Below the pieces are notes generated by a model that ran no database searches, was not told the DNA's origin, and was given only the letters and a program-made list of their open reading frames with translations. From Lactobacillus sp. W8174 (GTDB lineage Bacteria > Bacillota > Bacilli > Lactobacillales > Lactobacillaceae): a stretch of DNA of 64,000 nt. Both the position numbers and the translations under genes were made by a program. Where the stretch lies: NCBI RefSeq assembly GCF_016100975.1, contig NZ_JACFRN010000005.1, positions 148,974 through 212,973 on the forward strand, in the 5' to 3' direction. Below, in pieces: positions 1-7,947 of this stretch. The number at the start of each line of letters is the position of its first letter. The stretch's first letter is position 1.

Positions 1-250
1 TGTCAGCCTGTTGTCCCAATAATTTATGCTCACGCTCTCTCATTTCAGTGGCAGCCTTATTGGTAAAAGTGATAGCCAAAATATTCCACGGCGCAATTCC
101 TTTTTCAGCAACAAGGTAAGCAATTCTTCTGGTTAAAACGGAAGTTTTCCCTGAACCTGCTCCTGCAACAACTAATAATGGTCCTTCAGTAATCTGCACT
201 GCCTTTTTTTGCTGTGGATTTAAACCCGCTAAAATTGATTCTGCGCTCAT
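1..250 (-). CDS. pcrA: ATP-dependent DNA helicase PcrA, N-terminal part (cut by window edge)
   Basis: The first 83 residues of a superfamily 1 (UvrD/PcrA/Rep) helicase are present; the rest lies beyond the window's left edge. The ATG is at 250, behind a GGGGTGA ribosome site. Near the N-terminus are the Q-motif region (LNPQQKKAV), Walker A ([14 protein letters not shown]) and the start of motif Ia (AITFTNKAA). PcrA unwinds DNA 3'-5' in repair and in plasmid rolling-circle replication and is essential in Gram-positives. UvrD versus PcrA naming follows the Firmicute convention. The family assignment is sure; nothing can be said about the missing domains. Confidence 0.93.
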   Translation of the reverse strand, partial: MSAESILAGLNPQQKKAVQITEGPLLVVAGAGSGKTSVLTRRIAYLVAEKGIAPWNILAITFTNKAATEMREREHKLLGQQAD

Positions 251-330
251 TTTGAATTCTTTCACCCCAAAAATTTTTTAACTATTCTATTGTACCAAAA
301 ATCATGACCATATTTTGAGTTGATTGCATT

Positions 331-978
331 CTATTTATCAAAACGTGCAAGATCGTATTCTTCGATTAACTTAATTAATTTGTCAGCATAATTGGGGTCT
401 GTTGCGTAACCGTCTTTAACTAAAGCACGAGCCTGCGTTTGATAGTTCTTAGCAGCCAGAACGTGACGATATTGTTTTGCATCCCAAGTTGTCCCCTTCT
501 GGAATAGCCTGGCATGAGCCCTTATAGAAGCTTCATAGGAATCATAGATTTGAAAACGAGCTTTAACAACTACCCATTTGCCTTTTTCAAACTCTTTGGT
601 TTTTAGTACTGCCGAAGTATTAGGATTATTTCCTTTGACGCCAAATAGGTTATTGTATTTTTGTGAAAGATCGCTTTTGCCATAATCACTTTCAAGGCAG
701 GCCTGAGCAATCGTGATGCTTGGCAAGAGATCGAAGGATTTATCTACTTCTTTAGCTATGGGACCTATTTCTCTGATAAAAGCTTTATGTTGCCTGATGA
801 TCTTCTGCCTGGCCTGTTCTCGAGCAAGCTGCTCCTGTCTAATCTGCTCTGATTGAATTGCCTGTCTGCGATAATAACGAAAAGTTGCAAAAGCAATAAT
901 CAATAAAAATAGAATTATAAATGTTCGAATGATGATCGCTGTATTAGATAATTTTTTGCTTTTTCGTTTTCTCGCCAT
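331..978 (-). CDS. Membrane-anchored glucosaminidase (GH73, LytG/FlgJ type)
   Basis: 215 residues. A basic N-terminus (KRKSKK) precedes one hydrophobic segment at about residues 15-35 (an uncleaved anchor), then a charged Gln/Arg-rich linker, then a GH73 domain from about residue 65. The motif IAQACLESDYGKS carries the likely catalytic Glu and is followed by the family's YNNLFGVKG block. Such enzymes cut the glycan strands of peptidoglycan (beta-N-acetylglucosaminidase) outside the membrane during growth or cell separation. No SH3b, LysM or other wall-binding repeats are present, so the transmembrane anchor is the only visible targeting signal. It is monocistronic and transcribed away from pcrA. 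Confidence 0.85.
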   Translation of the reverse strand: MARKRKSKKLSNTAIIIRTFIILFLLIIAFATFRYYRRQAIQSEQIRQEQLAREQARQKIIRQHKAFIREIGPIAKEVDKSFDLLPSITIAQACLESDYGKSDLSQKYNNLFGVKGNNPNTSAVLKTKEFEKGKWVVVKARFQIYDSYEASIRAHARLFQKGTTWDAKQYRHVLAAKNYQTQARALVKDGYATDPNYADKLIKLIEEYDLARFDK

Positions 979-1111
979 TTGTTTTCCCTTGCTTTAAAAA
1001 TCTCCTCTTAAGTATAACCTCTCTTGAGTATAAATTATGCAATGTAATTAATTTTTAAAATAAAAGTAGTAAGCTAACATGACAATTTTGCTCATATATA
1101 ATTAAGTATAC

Positions 1112-1137
1112 AAAAAAAATGGAGCCAAAGCTCCATT
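1112..1137 (-). terminator. Intrinsic terminator of tRNA-Leu(AAG)
   Basis: An 8-bp stem (AATGGAGC/GCTCCATT) with a 3-nt loop is followed on the minus strand by seven T. It lies just after the tRNA 3' end. Confidence 0.85.
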
Positions 1138-1143
1138 AAAAAA

Positions 1144-1230
1144 TGCGGGCAAGAAGACTCGAACTTCCACGATCTAAAAGCGATCACAAGATCCTTAGTC
1201 TTGCGCGTCTGCCATTCCGCCATGCCCGCA
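1144..1230 (-). tRNA. tRNA-Leu(AAG)
   Basis: 87 nt with the long variable arm of class II tRNAs, the Leu D-arm and a perfectly paired acceptor (TGCGGGC/GCCCGCA). The anticodon loop CTAAGGA gives AAG, which reads CUU and, if the first A is modified to inosine, also CUC. The 3' CCA is not encoded. It stands alone, away from the main tRNA cluster. Confidence 0.93.
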
Positions 1231-1241
1231 ACACATTCAAT

Positions 1242-1270
1242 ACTATAACCCAAAATTAAATTTAACACAA
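1242..1270 (-). promoter_or_regulatory. SigA-type promoter of tRNA-Leu(AAG)
   Basis: Minus-strand -35 TTGTGT (1270-1265) and -10 TATAGT (1247-1242) are separated by exactly 17 nt. The -10 box lies 11 nt before the mature tRNA 5' end. Confidence 0.75.
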
Positions 1271-1301
1271 GACTTTTCTTACTCATTTTAGCTAAAAAGC
1301 T

Positions 1302-3053
1302 TTAATCGACCATTTGCTCATTTACATACTTGGCATACAAACTGTGATTTTGCATTAATTCGTGGTGAGTACCATGACCTGTAATTTTACCGTTCTCTAC
1401 AAAATAAATTTGATCAGCATTAACTATCGTAGCCAGGCGGTGTGCGATAACCAATGTGGTTCTATTGACCATTAGTTTATCAAGAGCCTGTTGCACTTTT
1501 CCCTCGGATTCCGAGTCCAGACTTGCCGTTGCTTCGTCCAGCATCAAAATTTTAGGATTACGCAAAAAAGCTCGGGCAATAGCTAAACGTTGTTTCTGAC
1601 CACCAGATAGTTTAATTCCCCGTTCACCAATTTCAGTTTCCATTTGATCAGGAAATTCACGCACAAATTGATCGGCATAAGCCAATGCAAGCCCGTGCCA
1701 GAGATCATCGTCAGTCATATCTCTGGTTAAACCGTAAACCAAATTTTGCCGGATCGTTCCGGAAAAAATAGCACTGTTCTGAGAAACATAGCCTATTTGG
1801 GAGCGCCAATTTGCCAGGTCAATATCTTGAATATCTTCATCCCCAATAGTGAATTTGCCACTTTCAGGCTGATAAAAGCGTTCTAATAAGGCAAAAATGG
1901 TAGATTTGCCGCCACCACTAGGTCCCACAAAGGCAATTACAGAGTTGGGTTTTGAAACAAATGAAATAGATTGTAAAACGGGTTCATTTTTAACATAGTT
2001 AAAGCTAACGTTTTGTGCTGTCAACGTTTTATTACTCAAATCAAAAGTATGATGACTTAAATTCTTTTCAGGTTCAATTTGTAAAATTGCTTGTATGCGT
2101 TCAGTTGAACCCAAGGCTTTTTGTATCTGTGAAAAGAAAGTTGCAAAATTAGCAACTGGTGCAATCACGTTAAACAGATATAGTAAGAATGCTACAAGAG
2201 AACCACTGGTCAAAGAACCCTGACCTACGCGAATAATACCAAATGCCAGAATGCCTGCAAAAGCCGCCATCATCAAAGTCATGATAATCGGCTGCAAAAT
2301 AGCTTCAACCCGAGCGTCCAATACGCCAATAGTAAAAATCTTCTTGATCCTGTGGTTACCCGATTCTTGTTCATACTGTTCGCCATTACTGGATTTAATT
2401 AAACGTACCTCAGACAATTTTTCACTGACATCACCGTTAAATTTAGCTGTTTCTGACTGCAATTTGCGACCAAGTCTCACCATAATGCGACCAATTGGCA
2501 ATAAAATTACTACCACAATAGGGATTACGGTAAACATTAAGGTGGCCATTTGCCAATCCATCACAAATAAGATGATTAATGAGAAAAATAGTTGTATTGC
2601 CCCAGTAATAAAGTTAGGAAATTGAGAAGCCAGCAAATCTTTAATAATTCCCGTATCATTAACCAAACGAGAACTGCTTTCACCTACTTTAGTAACATCA
2701 AAATAACTTACAGGCAGCTTTAAAAGATGACCCCACAGGCGTTCGCGCAGACTTTTAACAACGCTTTCACCAAAATAGCGCAAAACAAATCCGCCCACTG
2801 TTCCTAAAATTAATTGAAGGACAAAAACAATGATAATAATAATTAAGCTCGAATAATTAAAATCATCCCACTTGCTAGTATCTACTAATTCTCTGGTTAA
2901 CAATGGTAAAGCCAAATTTGCTACACTTGTGATCAGACTGAGAAACAGCCCTAATGCAAATAACGATTTTTTAACATTCAAACTTTTTAACAAGTTTAAA
3001 AAATCACTGAATTTAACACTTTGTGTTTTATCTTTAAGTGACTTGAATGCCAT
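1302..3053 (-). CDS. ABC multidrug exporter half-transporter (permease + ATPase fusion)
   Basis: 583 residues with the LmrA/BmrA-type layout: six transmembrane segments in the first 320 residues, then a nucleotide-binding domain with Walker A (GPSGGGKST), signature (LSGGQKQR), Walker B (ILMLDEATASLD) and the H-loop (VIAHRLAT). Such proteins act as dimers that expel drugs or lipids using ATP. The gene directly follows a MarR regulator on the same strand; a hairpin between them (3082-3122) may limit read-through. The context suggests a drug- or stress-induced pump, but the substrate cannot be read from the sequence. Homodimer versus heterodimer is open; no partner half-transporter is adjacent, so a homodimer is favoured. 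Confidence 0.9.
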   Translation of the reverse strand: MAFKSLKDKTQSVKFSDFLNLLKSLNVKKSLFALGLFLSLITSVANLALPLLTRELVDTSKWDDFNYSSLIIIIIVFVLQLILGTVGGFVLRYFGESVVKSLRERLWGHLLKLPVSYFDVTKVGESSSRLVNDTGIIKDLLASQFPNFITGAIQLFFSLIILFVMDWQMATLMFTVIPIVVVILLPIGRIMVRLGRKLQSETAKFNGDVSEKLSEVRLIKSSNGEQYEQESGNHRIKKIFTIGVLDARVEAILQPIIMTLMMAAFAGILAFGIIRVGQGSLTSGSLVAFLLYLFNVIAPVANFATFFSQIQKALGSTERIQAILQIEPEKNLSHHTFDLSNKTLTAQNVSFNYVKNEPVLQSISFVSKPNSVIAFVGPSGGGKSTIFALLERFYQPESGKFTIGDEDIQDIDLANWRSQIGYVSQNSAIFSGTIRQNLVYGLTRDMTDDDLWHGLALAYADQFVREFPDQMETEIGERGIKLSGGQKQRLAIARAFLRNPKILMLDEATASLDSESEGKVQQALDKLMVNRTTLVIAHRLATIVNADQIYFVENGKITGHGTHHELMQNHSLYAKYVNEQMVD

Positions 3054-3081
3054 AAAAGATACCGGCTTTCCTTAGTTAGAC

Positions 3082-3122
3082 TAAATAAAAGAGTTTTTCA
3101 ATAATTGAAAAGCTCTTTATTT
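3082..3122 (-). terminator. Hairpin between the marR-type gene and the ABC exporter gene
   Basis: An AT-rich inverted repeat (AATAAAGAGCTTTTCA / TGAAAAACTCTTTTATT on the minus strand) with a 4-nt loop, placed between regulator and transporter. It could act as a partial terminator. No long T-run follows, so full termination is doubtful. Confidence 0.5.
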
Positions 3123-3132
3123 ATCTTGCTAA

Positions 3133-3813
3133 TTATAATTCTTCATTTTCATTATGCCAGAATTTGCGCCAAAAGTCCCGATCATATTTATGCATCTTAT
3201 CATAATTATAACAATTTTTGGTAAAGTCACGTGGTTCAAAGTCATGATGGCAGTGATGCTTCCTATACATGTGGCGGCACATGTCTCGCATATCAGACCT
3301 GGAGAAGTCATGGTCTGCAGCATATTTGCGCCATTTTTTAATCCTTTCCATACGGTAGGCAGGATCAACAAAATCAGTGGCTTTTTCCTTAAAATCTTCA
3401 TCCCAGCCAGCAGCAATTTTTTGCAAATATTGACCAAATTGCTCCTGCTCTTGCGCAGTCAAACCGGCAAAGAAAGGCTCGGTATCTTGCTTGTCTTTTA
3501 ATTCAGCCAGCTTGGCAGCCTTTTCTTTCCCAGTTGCTGTTAGATAAACACGTTTAACACGTTTGTCCTGCTCATCAACTTCACGTGAGATATCACCTTT
3601 TAGTTCCATTTTTTTCAATAATTCAGCTAAAGAACCAGGTTTCAAAGCCAAAATTTCAGCTAAATAATTTTGGGTTAAACCGTCTTCAAGTTTTAAAACA
3701 GCCAATACCCGTTTTTGTCCCGATATCGGTTCTTTGTTTTGAAACATATAATAACGACTAGCCCGCAAAATAAAATGAAGTTGTTTCATTAGTTGATCAC
3801 TTGTTTGACTCAT
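3133..3813 (-). CDS. MarR-family transcriptional regulator, His-rich C-terminus
   Basis: 226 residues, longer than the usual ~150 for MarR. The winged helix occupies about residues 30-105 (core around LEDGLTQNYLAEILAL and LKKMELKGDISREVDEQDKR). The C-terminal ~70 residues are unusual: rich in His, Arg, Asp and aromatics (motifs MYRKHHCHHDFEPRDF and YDKMHKYDRDFWRKF), which could bind metal or just be a charged tail. The promoter carries two near-identical operator palindromes (3841-3854, 3876-3889), so it most likely represses itself and the ABC exporter downstream until an inducer (drug, metal or oxidant) binds. The ligand is unknown. Confidence 0.88.
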   Translation of the reverse strand: MSQTSDQLMKQLHFILRASRYYMFQNKEPISGQKRVLAVLKLEDGLTQNYLAEILALKPGSLAELLKKMELKGDISREVDEQDKRVKRVYLTATGKEKAAKLAELKDKQDTEPFFAGLTAQEQEQFGQYLQKIAAGWDEDFKEKATDFVDPAYRMERIKKWRKYAADHDFSRSDMRDMCRHMYRKHHCHHDFEPRDFTKNCYNYDKMHKYDRDFWRKFWHNENEEL

Positions 3814-3840
3814 AATTAAGCTCCTTTTATGTAATAAAAA

Positions 3841-3854
3841 GTTAGGTACCTAAT
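3841..3854. promoter_or_regulatory. MarR operator 2 (downstream of the -10 box)
   Basis: Contains the perfect 12-bp palindrome TTAGGTACCTAA (3842-3853). It lies just downstream of the -10 box of the marR-type gene. It shares the GGTACC core with the site at 3876-3889, 35 bp away centre to centre. Confidence 0.8.
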
Positions 3855-3869
3855 ATAATTTACAATTAA

Positions 3870-3899
3870 ATTATAGTTTGGTACCTAACAGTTTGTCAA
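3870..3899 (-). promoter_or_regulatory. SigA promoter of the marR-type gene
   Basis: Consensus -35 TTGACA (3899-3894) and consensus -10 TATAAT (3875-3870) with an 18-nt spacer that is largely filled by operator 1. This is a strong promoter under tight repression by design. Confidence 0.88.
3876..3889. promoter_or_regulatory. MarR operator 1 (inside the promoter spacer)
   Basis: GTTTGGTACCTAAC, a near-perfect palindrome with the same GGTACC core as operator 2. It sits between the -35 and -10 boxes, so binding would block RNA polymerase directly. Confidence 0.8.
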
Positions 3900-3922
3900 A
3901 CAAAAATGTTTAATTTTTTTAT

Positions 3923-4399
3923 TCATCCATAGTCAACCAGTTTTAATTTACCTTTACAATGACCACACGCATATCGTCGTAAATTTAGCCGGCGAACTCG
4001 CCAATACTTTTGTCCGCAAACTGTGCAAATGTATAAGTACTTTGCTTTTCTTTTGCGTCTGAGACCAATATCCGGGGCATACCTTGAACCACCAACTTTA
4101 TTAAGTAAAACTTTAAAATCATGGTCTTGATGACGATATCCTCTGTGATTTAAATGTAAGTGGTAATGCGTCAATTCGTGCTTAATTATGCCAATCAATT
4201 CTTGATAATATTGCGGCACTAAAAAATGCGCATTAATTTCAATGTGGTGATCATCTAAATGATACCGACCACCAGTTGTTGTCATGCGCTTATTAATTTT
4301 TACTTGGTGCTTAAACTGTCTGCCAAAAGATGTGCGCGAGATATTTTCCACCAATTTTTGCAACTCTTCTTCCGTCATGTTACCTGAAAAGTTTGGCAT
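3923..4399 (-). CDS. sprT: SprT-like zinc metalloprotease-fold protein
   Basis: 158 residues. The HELTH zinc-protease motif (HExxH, about residue 90) is followed by further His, and the C-terminal zinc ribbon has CxxC pairs (CTVC near 124, CGHC near 140). This is the SprT layout; relatives of the Spartan protease cut DNA-protein crosslinks, but bacterial SprT roles are poorly defined. The start at 4399 lies inside the preceding glycosyltransferase gene (20-bp overlap), so it is probably translated from the same mRNA although functionally unrelated. An alternative start seven codons in (MTEEEL) has no better ribosome site. Confidence 0.85.
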   Translation of the reverse strand: MPNFSGNMTEEELQKLVENISRTSFGRQFKHQVKINKRMTTTGGRYHLDDHHIEINAHFLVPQYYQELIGIIKHELTHYHLHLNHRGYRHQDHDFKVLLNKVGGSRYAPDIGLRRKRKAKYLYICTVCGQKYWRVRRLNLRRYACGHCKGKLKLVDYG

Positions 4400-5078
4400 A
4401 AAGAGCTGCCTCTTTTTTTGTTTTAATCCTGACTTTAAGAGCTGTAACTAATTTTCTTTTTAATGGTTTAGCACCTTCCATCCACGTACCGGTAAATACG
4501 TGGATTGTCTTTGATTGTGCTGACGGATTACAAAGAACGCCATCCGGATAAACGTGTAAACCGGTCTGCAATTGCTGTTCTTTGTTATTGGGCTGAGCAT
4601 GATACTTGTTTTTTAAAATGTCAGACACCGATACAGTATTGACTCCCGCCAATTGGTCCTGCTTATCAAATGTAAAATCACGGTCATCATAATAAGAAAG
4701 CATGTCCTTAATTAATGGATGACCTTTTTCGGCGCCAAATACTGCTGTAAAGGGATTCTCCTTATTTTCAAAACCGACAAAAGCTCTATTACCTAATAAA
4801 TCATGCAAATTGTCCAAGACTAAAACGTCAGTATCCATATAAATGCCGCCCATTTCATAGACAGCTTTAGCCCGGATATAATCGGAAACAAATGCCCATT
4901 TTTTAGCTTGATAAGCCTGCTCAACATATTTATTTTCGTGGATATCAAAATTTTGTTCGTTCCATTCGATTATTTGGTAGTCTTGCAAATGCTTTGTCCA
5001 AGTTTTCATGCAACGCTGAATGTTTTTAGGCTTAGGGTTGCCCCCCACCCATACATAGTGAATTATTTTGGGAATCAT
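4380..5078 (-). CDS. GT32-type glycosyltransferase (DXD, capsular/surface polysaccharide)
   Basis: 232 residues with an N-terminus typical of the Gly_transf_sug (Och1-like, GT32) family (MIPKIIHYVWVGG). The nucleotide-sugar/metal site is the DTD in GGIYMDTDVLVLDN (about residues 75-90). It adds a sugar to a growing surface glycan in the cytoplasm. The start follows an AGAGGTT ribosome site and lies 2 nt after the flippase gene, so it is cotranscribed with the flippase and glycerophosphotransferase. The sugar donor and acceptor cannot be told. Confidence 0.85.
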   Translation of the reverse strand: MIPKIIHYVWVGGNPKPKNIQRCMKTWTKHLQDYQIIEWNEQNFDIHENKYVEQAYQAKKWAFVSDYIRAKAVYEMGGIYMDTDVLVLDNLHDLLGNRAFVGFENKENPFTAVFGAEKGHPLIKDMLSYYDDRDFTFDKQDQLAGVNTVSVSDILKNKYHAQPNNKEQQLQTGLHVYPDGVLCNPSAQSKTIHVFTGTWMEGAKPLKRKLVTALKVRIKTKKEAALYAKLFR

Positions 5079-5080
5079 AT

Positions 5081-6511
5081 TTAACCTCTAGTAAAAAATT
5101 TCTTTAATAGCAAAATTATGTCTTGATTAAAGTCTAGTTTTAACAAGAACATTAGAGCTATATACAAAACAAACATAATGATTGATTTGACTAGCATATT
5201 AAGAAATGCTGATGTAAACATTTGTGGCAGAAGCATCCCCACTGCCAAAACAATAATTGCAATTATAAAATATTTAGGAATTTCACGAAAAGAATATTTA
5301 AAATCATAACCATCCCGCACAATCCATAGTCGTAAAAGCAAAACTATAAACTCGGTAATTAAAATTGCAATCATTGCTCCTGTTGCACCATAAAACTGAT
5401 CCAAAAAATAGCTTAATACTACTTCTAAAATGGCTCCCACTATAACGGGAATGGCATAATCTCGGTCTCGGTGGTTTGCAAGTGCAAATTGGTTAGCAAA
5501 AACTCCACCTGTGGGAATCATTATGATGGTCAAAGTGAAGAAGAACATCAAAGGCGTCATTGGGATAAATTTATGCCCAAAAAAGAAAGGCACAAATTCT
5601 TTAGTATTAGCCATAATAATAACTGCAAATAATGTTCCCAGCATCACTGTTGCTTCCAAAGATTTTTTTAAAATAACCCGTTGTTCTTTTTTTCCTTCAC
5701 CCGCCATTTTAGGCATAATAACTAAGGAAATACTGGTTACAATTCCCAAAACCATATTGGAAATTCTTTGTGAATTGTCATAAAAAGCAACCTGCGTCGA
5801 ATTTTGAAAAAGGCCCAAAATAGGTTTATCGAGAGAAGTATAAATTTGGGTAGCAATTTGCGGAATTAAAAGGGTAATGATTGCCTTAACAGTCGCACGA
5901 TATTGATAAAAGTGTTTGACAGGTCCACCTACATAACGGTGGATATCAAACCAAAAGACAAATGATCCCAACATAGTTGAAACCGACATAATCAACATAT
6001 ACTTCCAAAGATCACCAGGACTTTTAACCCATAATAAAATCAAAATAACAGATACTAGTTTAACAGCAGTATTTTTTAAAACCACCCGGCCAAAATCAGC
6101 CAGACCCTGAAAGAACCAGGAAATATCTACTTGGGCTGAAATAAGGTAAGGCACCATTAATAACAAATATTGACCGTACTTAATATGGAAAAAACTGGTT
6201 ACAGCAATTACTAATGCAATTGTCACCAAGCCGGCTATTGCCTGAAAGTACCATAATCCCCAAAAAGCTTTAGTTAGATCTTGACCACTGCCAAAAGCTC
6301 TAATCTGCGAAATTGTCCTCATACCAATATATGACACAGACAGTGTACAGAATATCATTAAGAACTGAACAATATTATTCACATTGCTATAAATACCATA
6401 TGTTTTAGGGCCTAAAATTCTGGAAAGGTAAGGCACGGTTATTAGCGGTACTAATACCAAAAATATCTGGTAAACCGCATTATATAGAATGTTTAAAAAT
6501 GTTCTTTTCAC
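5081..6511 (-). CDS. Polysaccharide flippase (Wzx/MATE-like)
   Basis: 476 residues, almost entirely hydrophobic, with about 12-14 predicted membrane segments and the Wzx-type start (YNAVYQIFLVLVPLITVPYLSRILGP). It moves lipid-linked glycan units across the membrane. The start codon is GTG behind AGAGGG, 3 nt after the upstream gene. Neighbours (a CDP-glycerol transferase and a GT32-type transferase) say it exports a small phosphoglycerol-decorated glycan. No polymerase or chain-length regulator is in the operon, so the product may be short or depend on genes elsewhere. Confidence 0.9.
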   Translation of the reverse strand: MKRTFLNILYNAVYQIFLVLVPLITVPYLSRILGPKTYGIYSNVNNIVQFLMIFCTLSVSYIGMRTISQIRAFGSGQDLTKAFWGLWYFQAIAGLVTIALVIAVTSFFHIKYGQYLLLMVPYLISAQVDISWFFQGLADFGRVVLKNTAVKLVSVILILLWVKSPGDLWKYMLIMSVSTMLGSFVFWFDIHRYVGGPVKHFYQYRATVKAIITLLIPQIATQIYTSLDKPILGLFQNSTQVAFYDNSQRISNMVLGIVTSISLVIMPKMAGEGKKEQRVILKKSLEATVMLGTLFAVIIMANTKEFVPFFFGHKFIPMTPLMFFFTLTIIMIPTGGVFANQFALANHRDRDYAIPVIVGAILEVVLSYFLDQFYGATGAMIAILITEFIVLLLRLWIVRDGYDFKYSFREIPKYFIIAIIVLAVGMLLPQMFTSAFLNMLVKSIIMFVLYIALMFLLKLDFNQDIILLLKKFFTRG

Positions 6512-6514
6512 AAC

Positions 6515-7663
6515 TTACCCTCTGTTTTTTAACAACTTAAAGACATTTTCACAATTTGAACCAGCCTGTACCTCATTAGTTAAATTTAGCCAGTAGTGCC
6601 GCTTTTGACTGAATTGATCAGGCATTACAAGTGCCTTAATCAGCTCCTGCTGCGTTTTCACACACAGTCCAGGCACAATTTCTTCATAAGGACCCATTAA
6701 AAGTCCTCGCTTTTTTTCATATTGTCGCAAATAATTGGTAATGAATATGATTGGCTTATCAATGTTTAAATAATCAAAATAAATCGAAGAAAAATCAGTA
6801 ATTAAAAAGTCTGTATTACCTAAAAGTTCATATAAATCAATATCAAGTTGATACAAGTAGTCGTTATTGAGAAAGGCAATATTTGAAAAGCTGCTCCGCA
6901 AGTGTTTAAACAGATTCATTTCATAGGGATGCAACTTTACTATTAAATACTGATGGTTCTTTTTTAAAGAATTATTCAGCTTCACAGCATCAAAATCAGG
7001 CAATGTAAAGAAATTACCCTGCTCAACTTGCGTCATAATTTGTCGATCGTCCATTTCATAACGAAAAGTTGGCATGTATATTCCAATTTGAGCGTCATCA
7101 TCTTCATCTTTAGCTTTGAATAAGTCAGTTAATAGTTTCTTTTTACTAATAGCAGGATTTTTCAAGGCATCAAGACGAGGAAACCCAGTTTTTCGATATT
7201 TGTTAGTTTCAATCGCGCAGCAGGCACTCATTAGACTTTCGTATAAATCACTGCTTGAACAAACAATATCCGCATTTTTTTGCCATAAATTAGCATTACG
7301 CTGATCAGTTTTGCGACTAGTATTATTAGCCATAAATCCCATGCGCTTGAGCGGAATACCATGCCAGAATTGAATATTGATTTGTCTGGCATGAACTTTA
7401 AATGGCTGGTGTGTCGTTAACACAAACTTTGCTGCACCGATTTTTCGCCAAGTTTTTAACGATAAATGTGAGGACGGCCAAGGTTCAACGGTAATAACTT
7501 CATATTCAGGATGATTTTTTTGCAAATATTTACCGAACAAATAACCATTCGACCCTGATCTACCTGCGCCATTTAGAATCACCACTTTATTATCTTGCAC
7601 TGGTGTAAAACGAGCAATTAATTTCATTGCCGCCAAATATAAACGAAATAAAAAACTCTTCAT
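6515..7663 (-). CDS. CDP-glycerol glycerophosphotransferase (TagB/TagF-like)
   Basis: 382 residues. The glyphos_transf domain covers most of the protein, with the Ser/Asp/His-rich motifs of the family: INIQFWHGIPLKRMGF (about residue 120), VKLHPYE (near 250) and TDFSSIYFDYLNIDKPIIF (near 310). These enzymes transfer glycerol phosphate from CDP-glycerol to a lipid-linked or glycan acceptor at the inner membrane face. It is first in an operon with a flippase and a GT32-type transferase, so it more likely decorates a surface polysaccharide than builds main-chain wall teichoic acid, for which a longer TagF would be expected. Confidence 0.88.
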   Translation of the reverse strand: MKSFLFRLYLAAMKLIARFTPVQDNKVVILNGAGRSGSNGYLFGKYLQKNHPEYEVITVEPWPSSHLSLKTWRKIGAAKFVLTTHQPFKVHARQINIQFWHGIPLKRMGFMANNTSRKTDQRNANLWQKNADIVCSSSDLYESLMSACCAIETNKYRKTGFPRLDALKNPAISKKKLLTDLFKAKDEDDDAQIGIYMPTFRYEMDDRQIMTQVEQGNFFTLPDFDAVKLNNSLKKNHQYLIVKLHPYEMNLFKHLRSSFSNIAFLNNDYLYQLDIDLYELLGNTDFLITDFSSIYFDYLNIDKPIIFITNYLRQYEKKRGLLMGPYEEIVPGLCVKTQQELIKALVMPDQFSQKRHYWLNLTNEVQAGSNCENVFKLLKNRG

Positions 7664-7703
7664 TATTCAACTTCCCAATTTCTTACCTAGTATAAGAGTA
7701 CAG

Positions 7704-7732
7704 AAAAAGCCTGAGAGAACTCAAGCTTTTTT
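7704..7732. terminator. Bidirectional intrinsic terminator
   Basis: Stem AAAAGCCTGAG / CTCAAGCTTTT with one mismatch, a 4-nt loop, and T-runs in both directions. It separates the aldo/keto reductase gene from the glycan operon. The rest of 7664-7947 is AT-rich with nothing recognisable. Confidence 0.7.
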
Positions 7733-7947
7733 ACTTTATTTTTTAGTTTTTTAATGATTATGGCTTATAAATTATTTTATTAGCTGCCGTTTTTCAACGA
7801 TTTGCATTGCTCATATAAAGAATCCACAATTAAAAAGAAGCAAAAATACAGTATTAAAGAAATTTTTAGTAATATATCAATATTTTTTACCTTTGGCGGA
7901 CTGTATAAAAGTTGACATATTGGGGCTTAATACACAAGCATTGTTTT

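Noticed and set aside
3129..3501. Frames on both strands over the marR-type gene
   Set aside because: Shadows of the regulator; no start signals, and the regulator has clear motifs.
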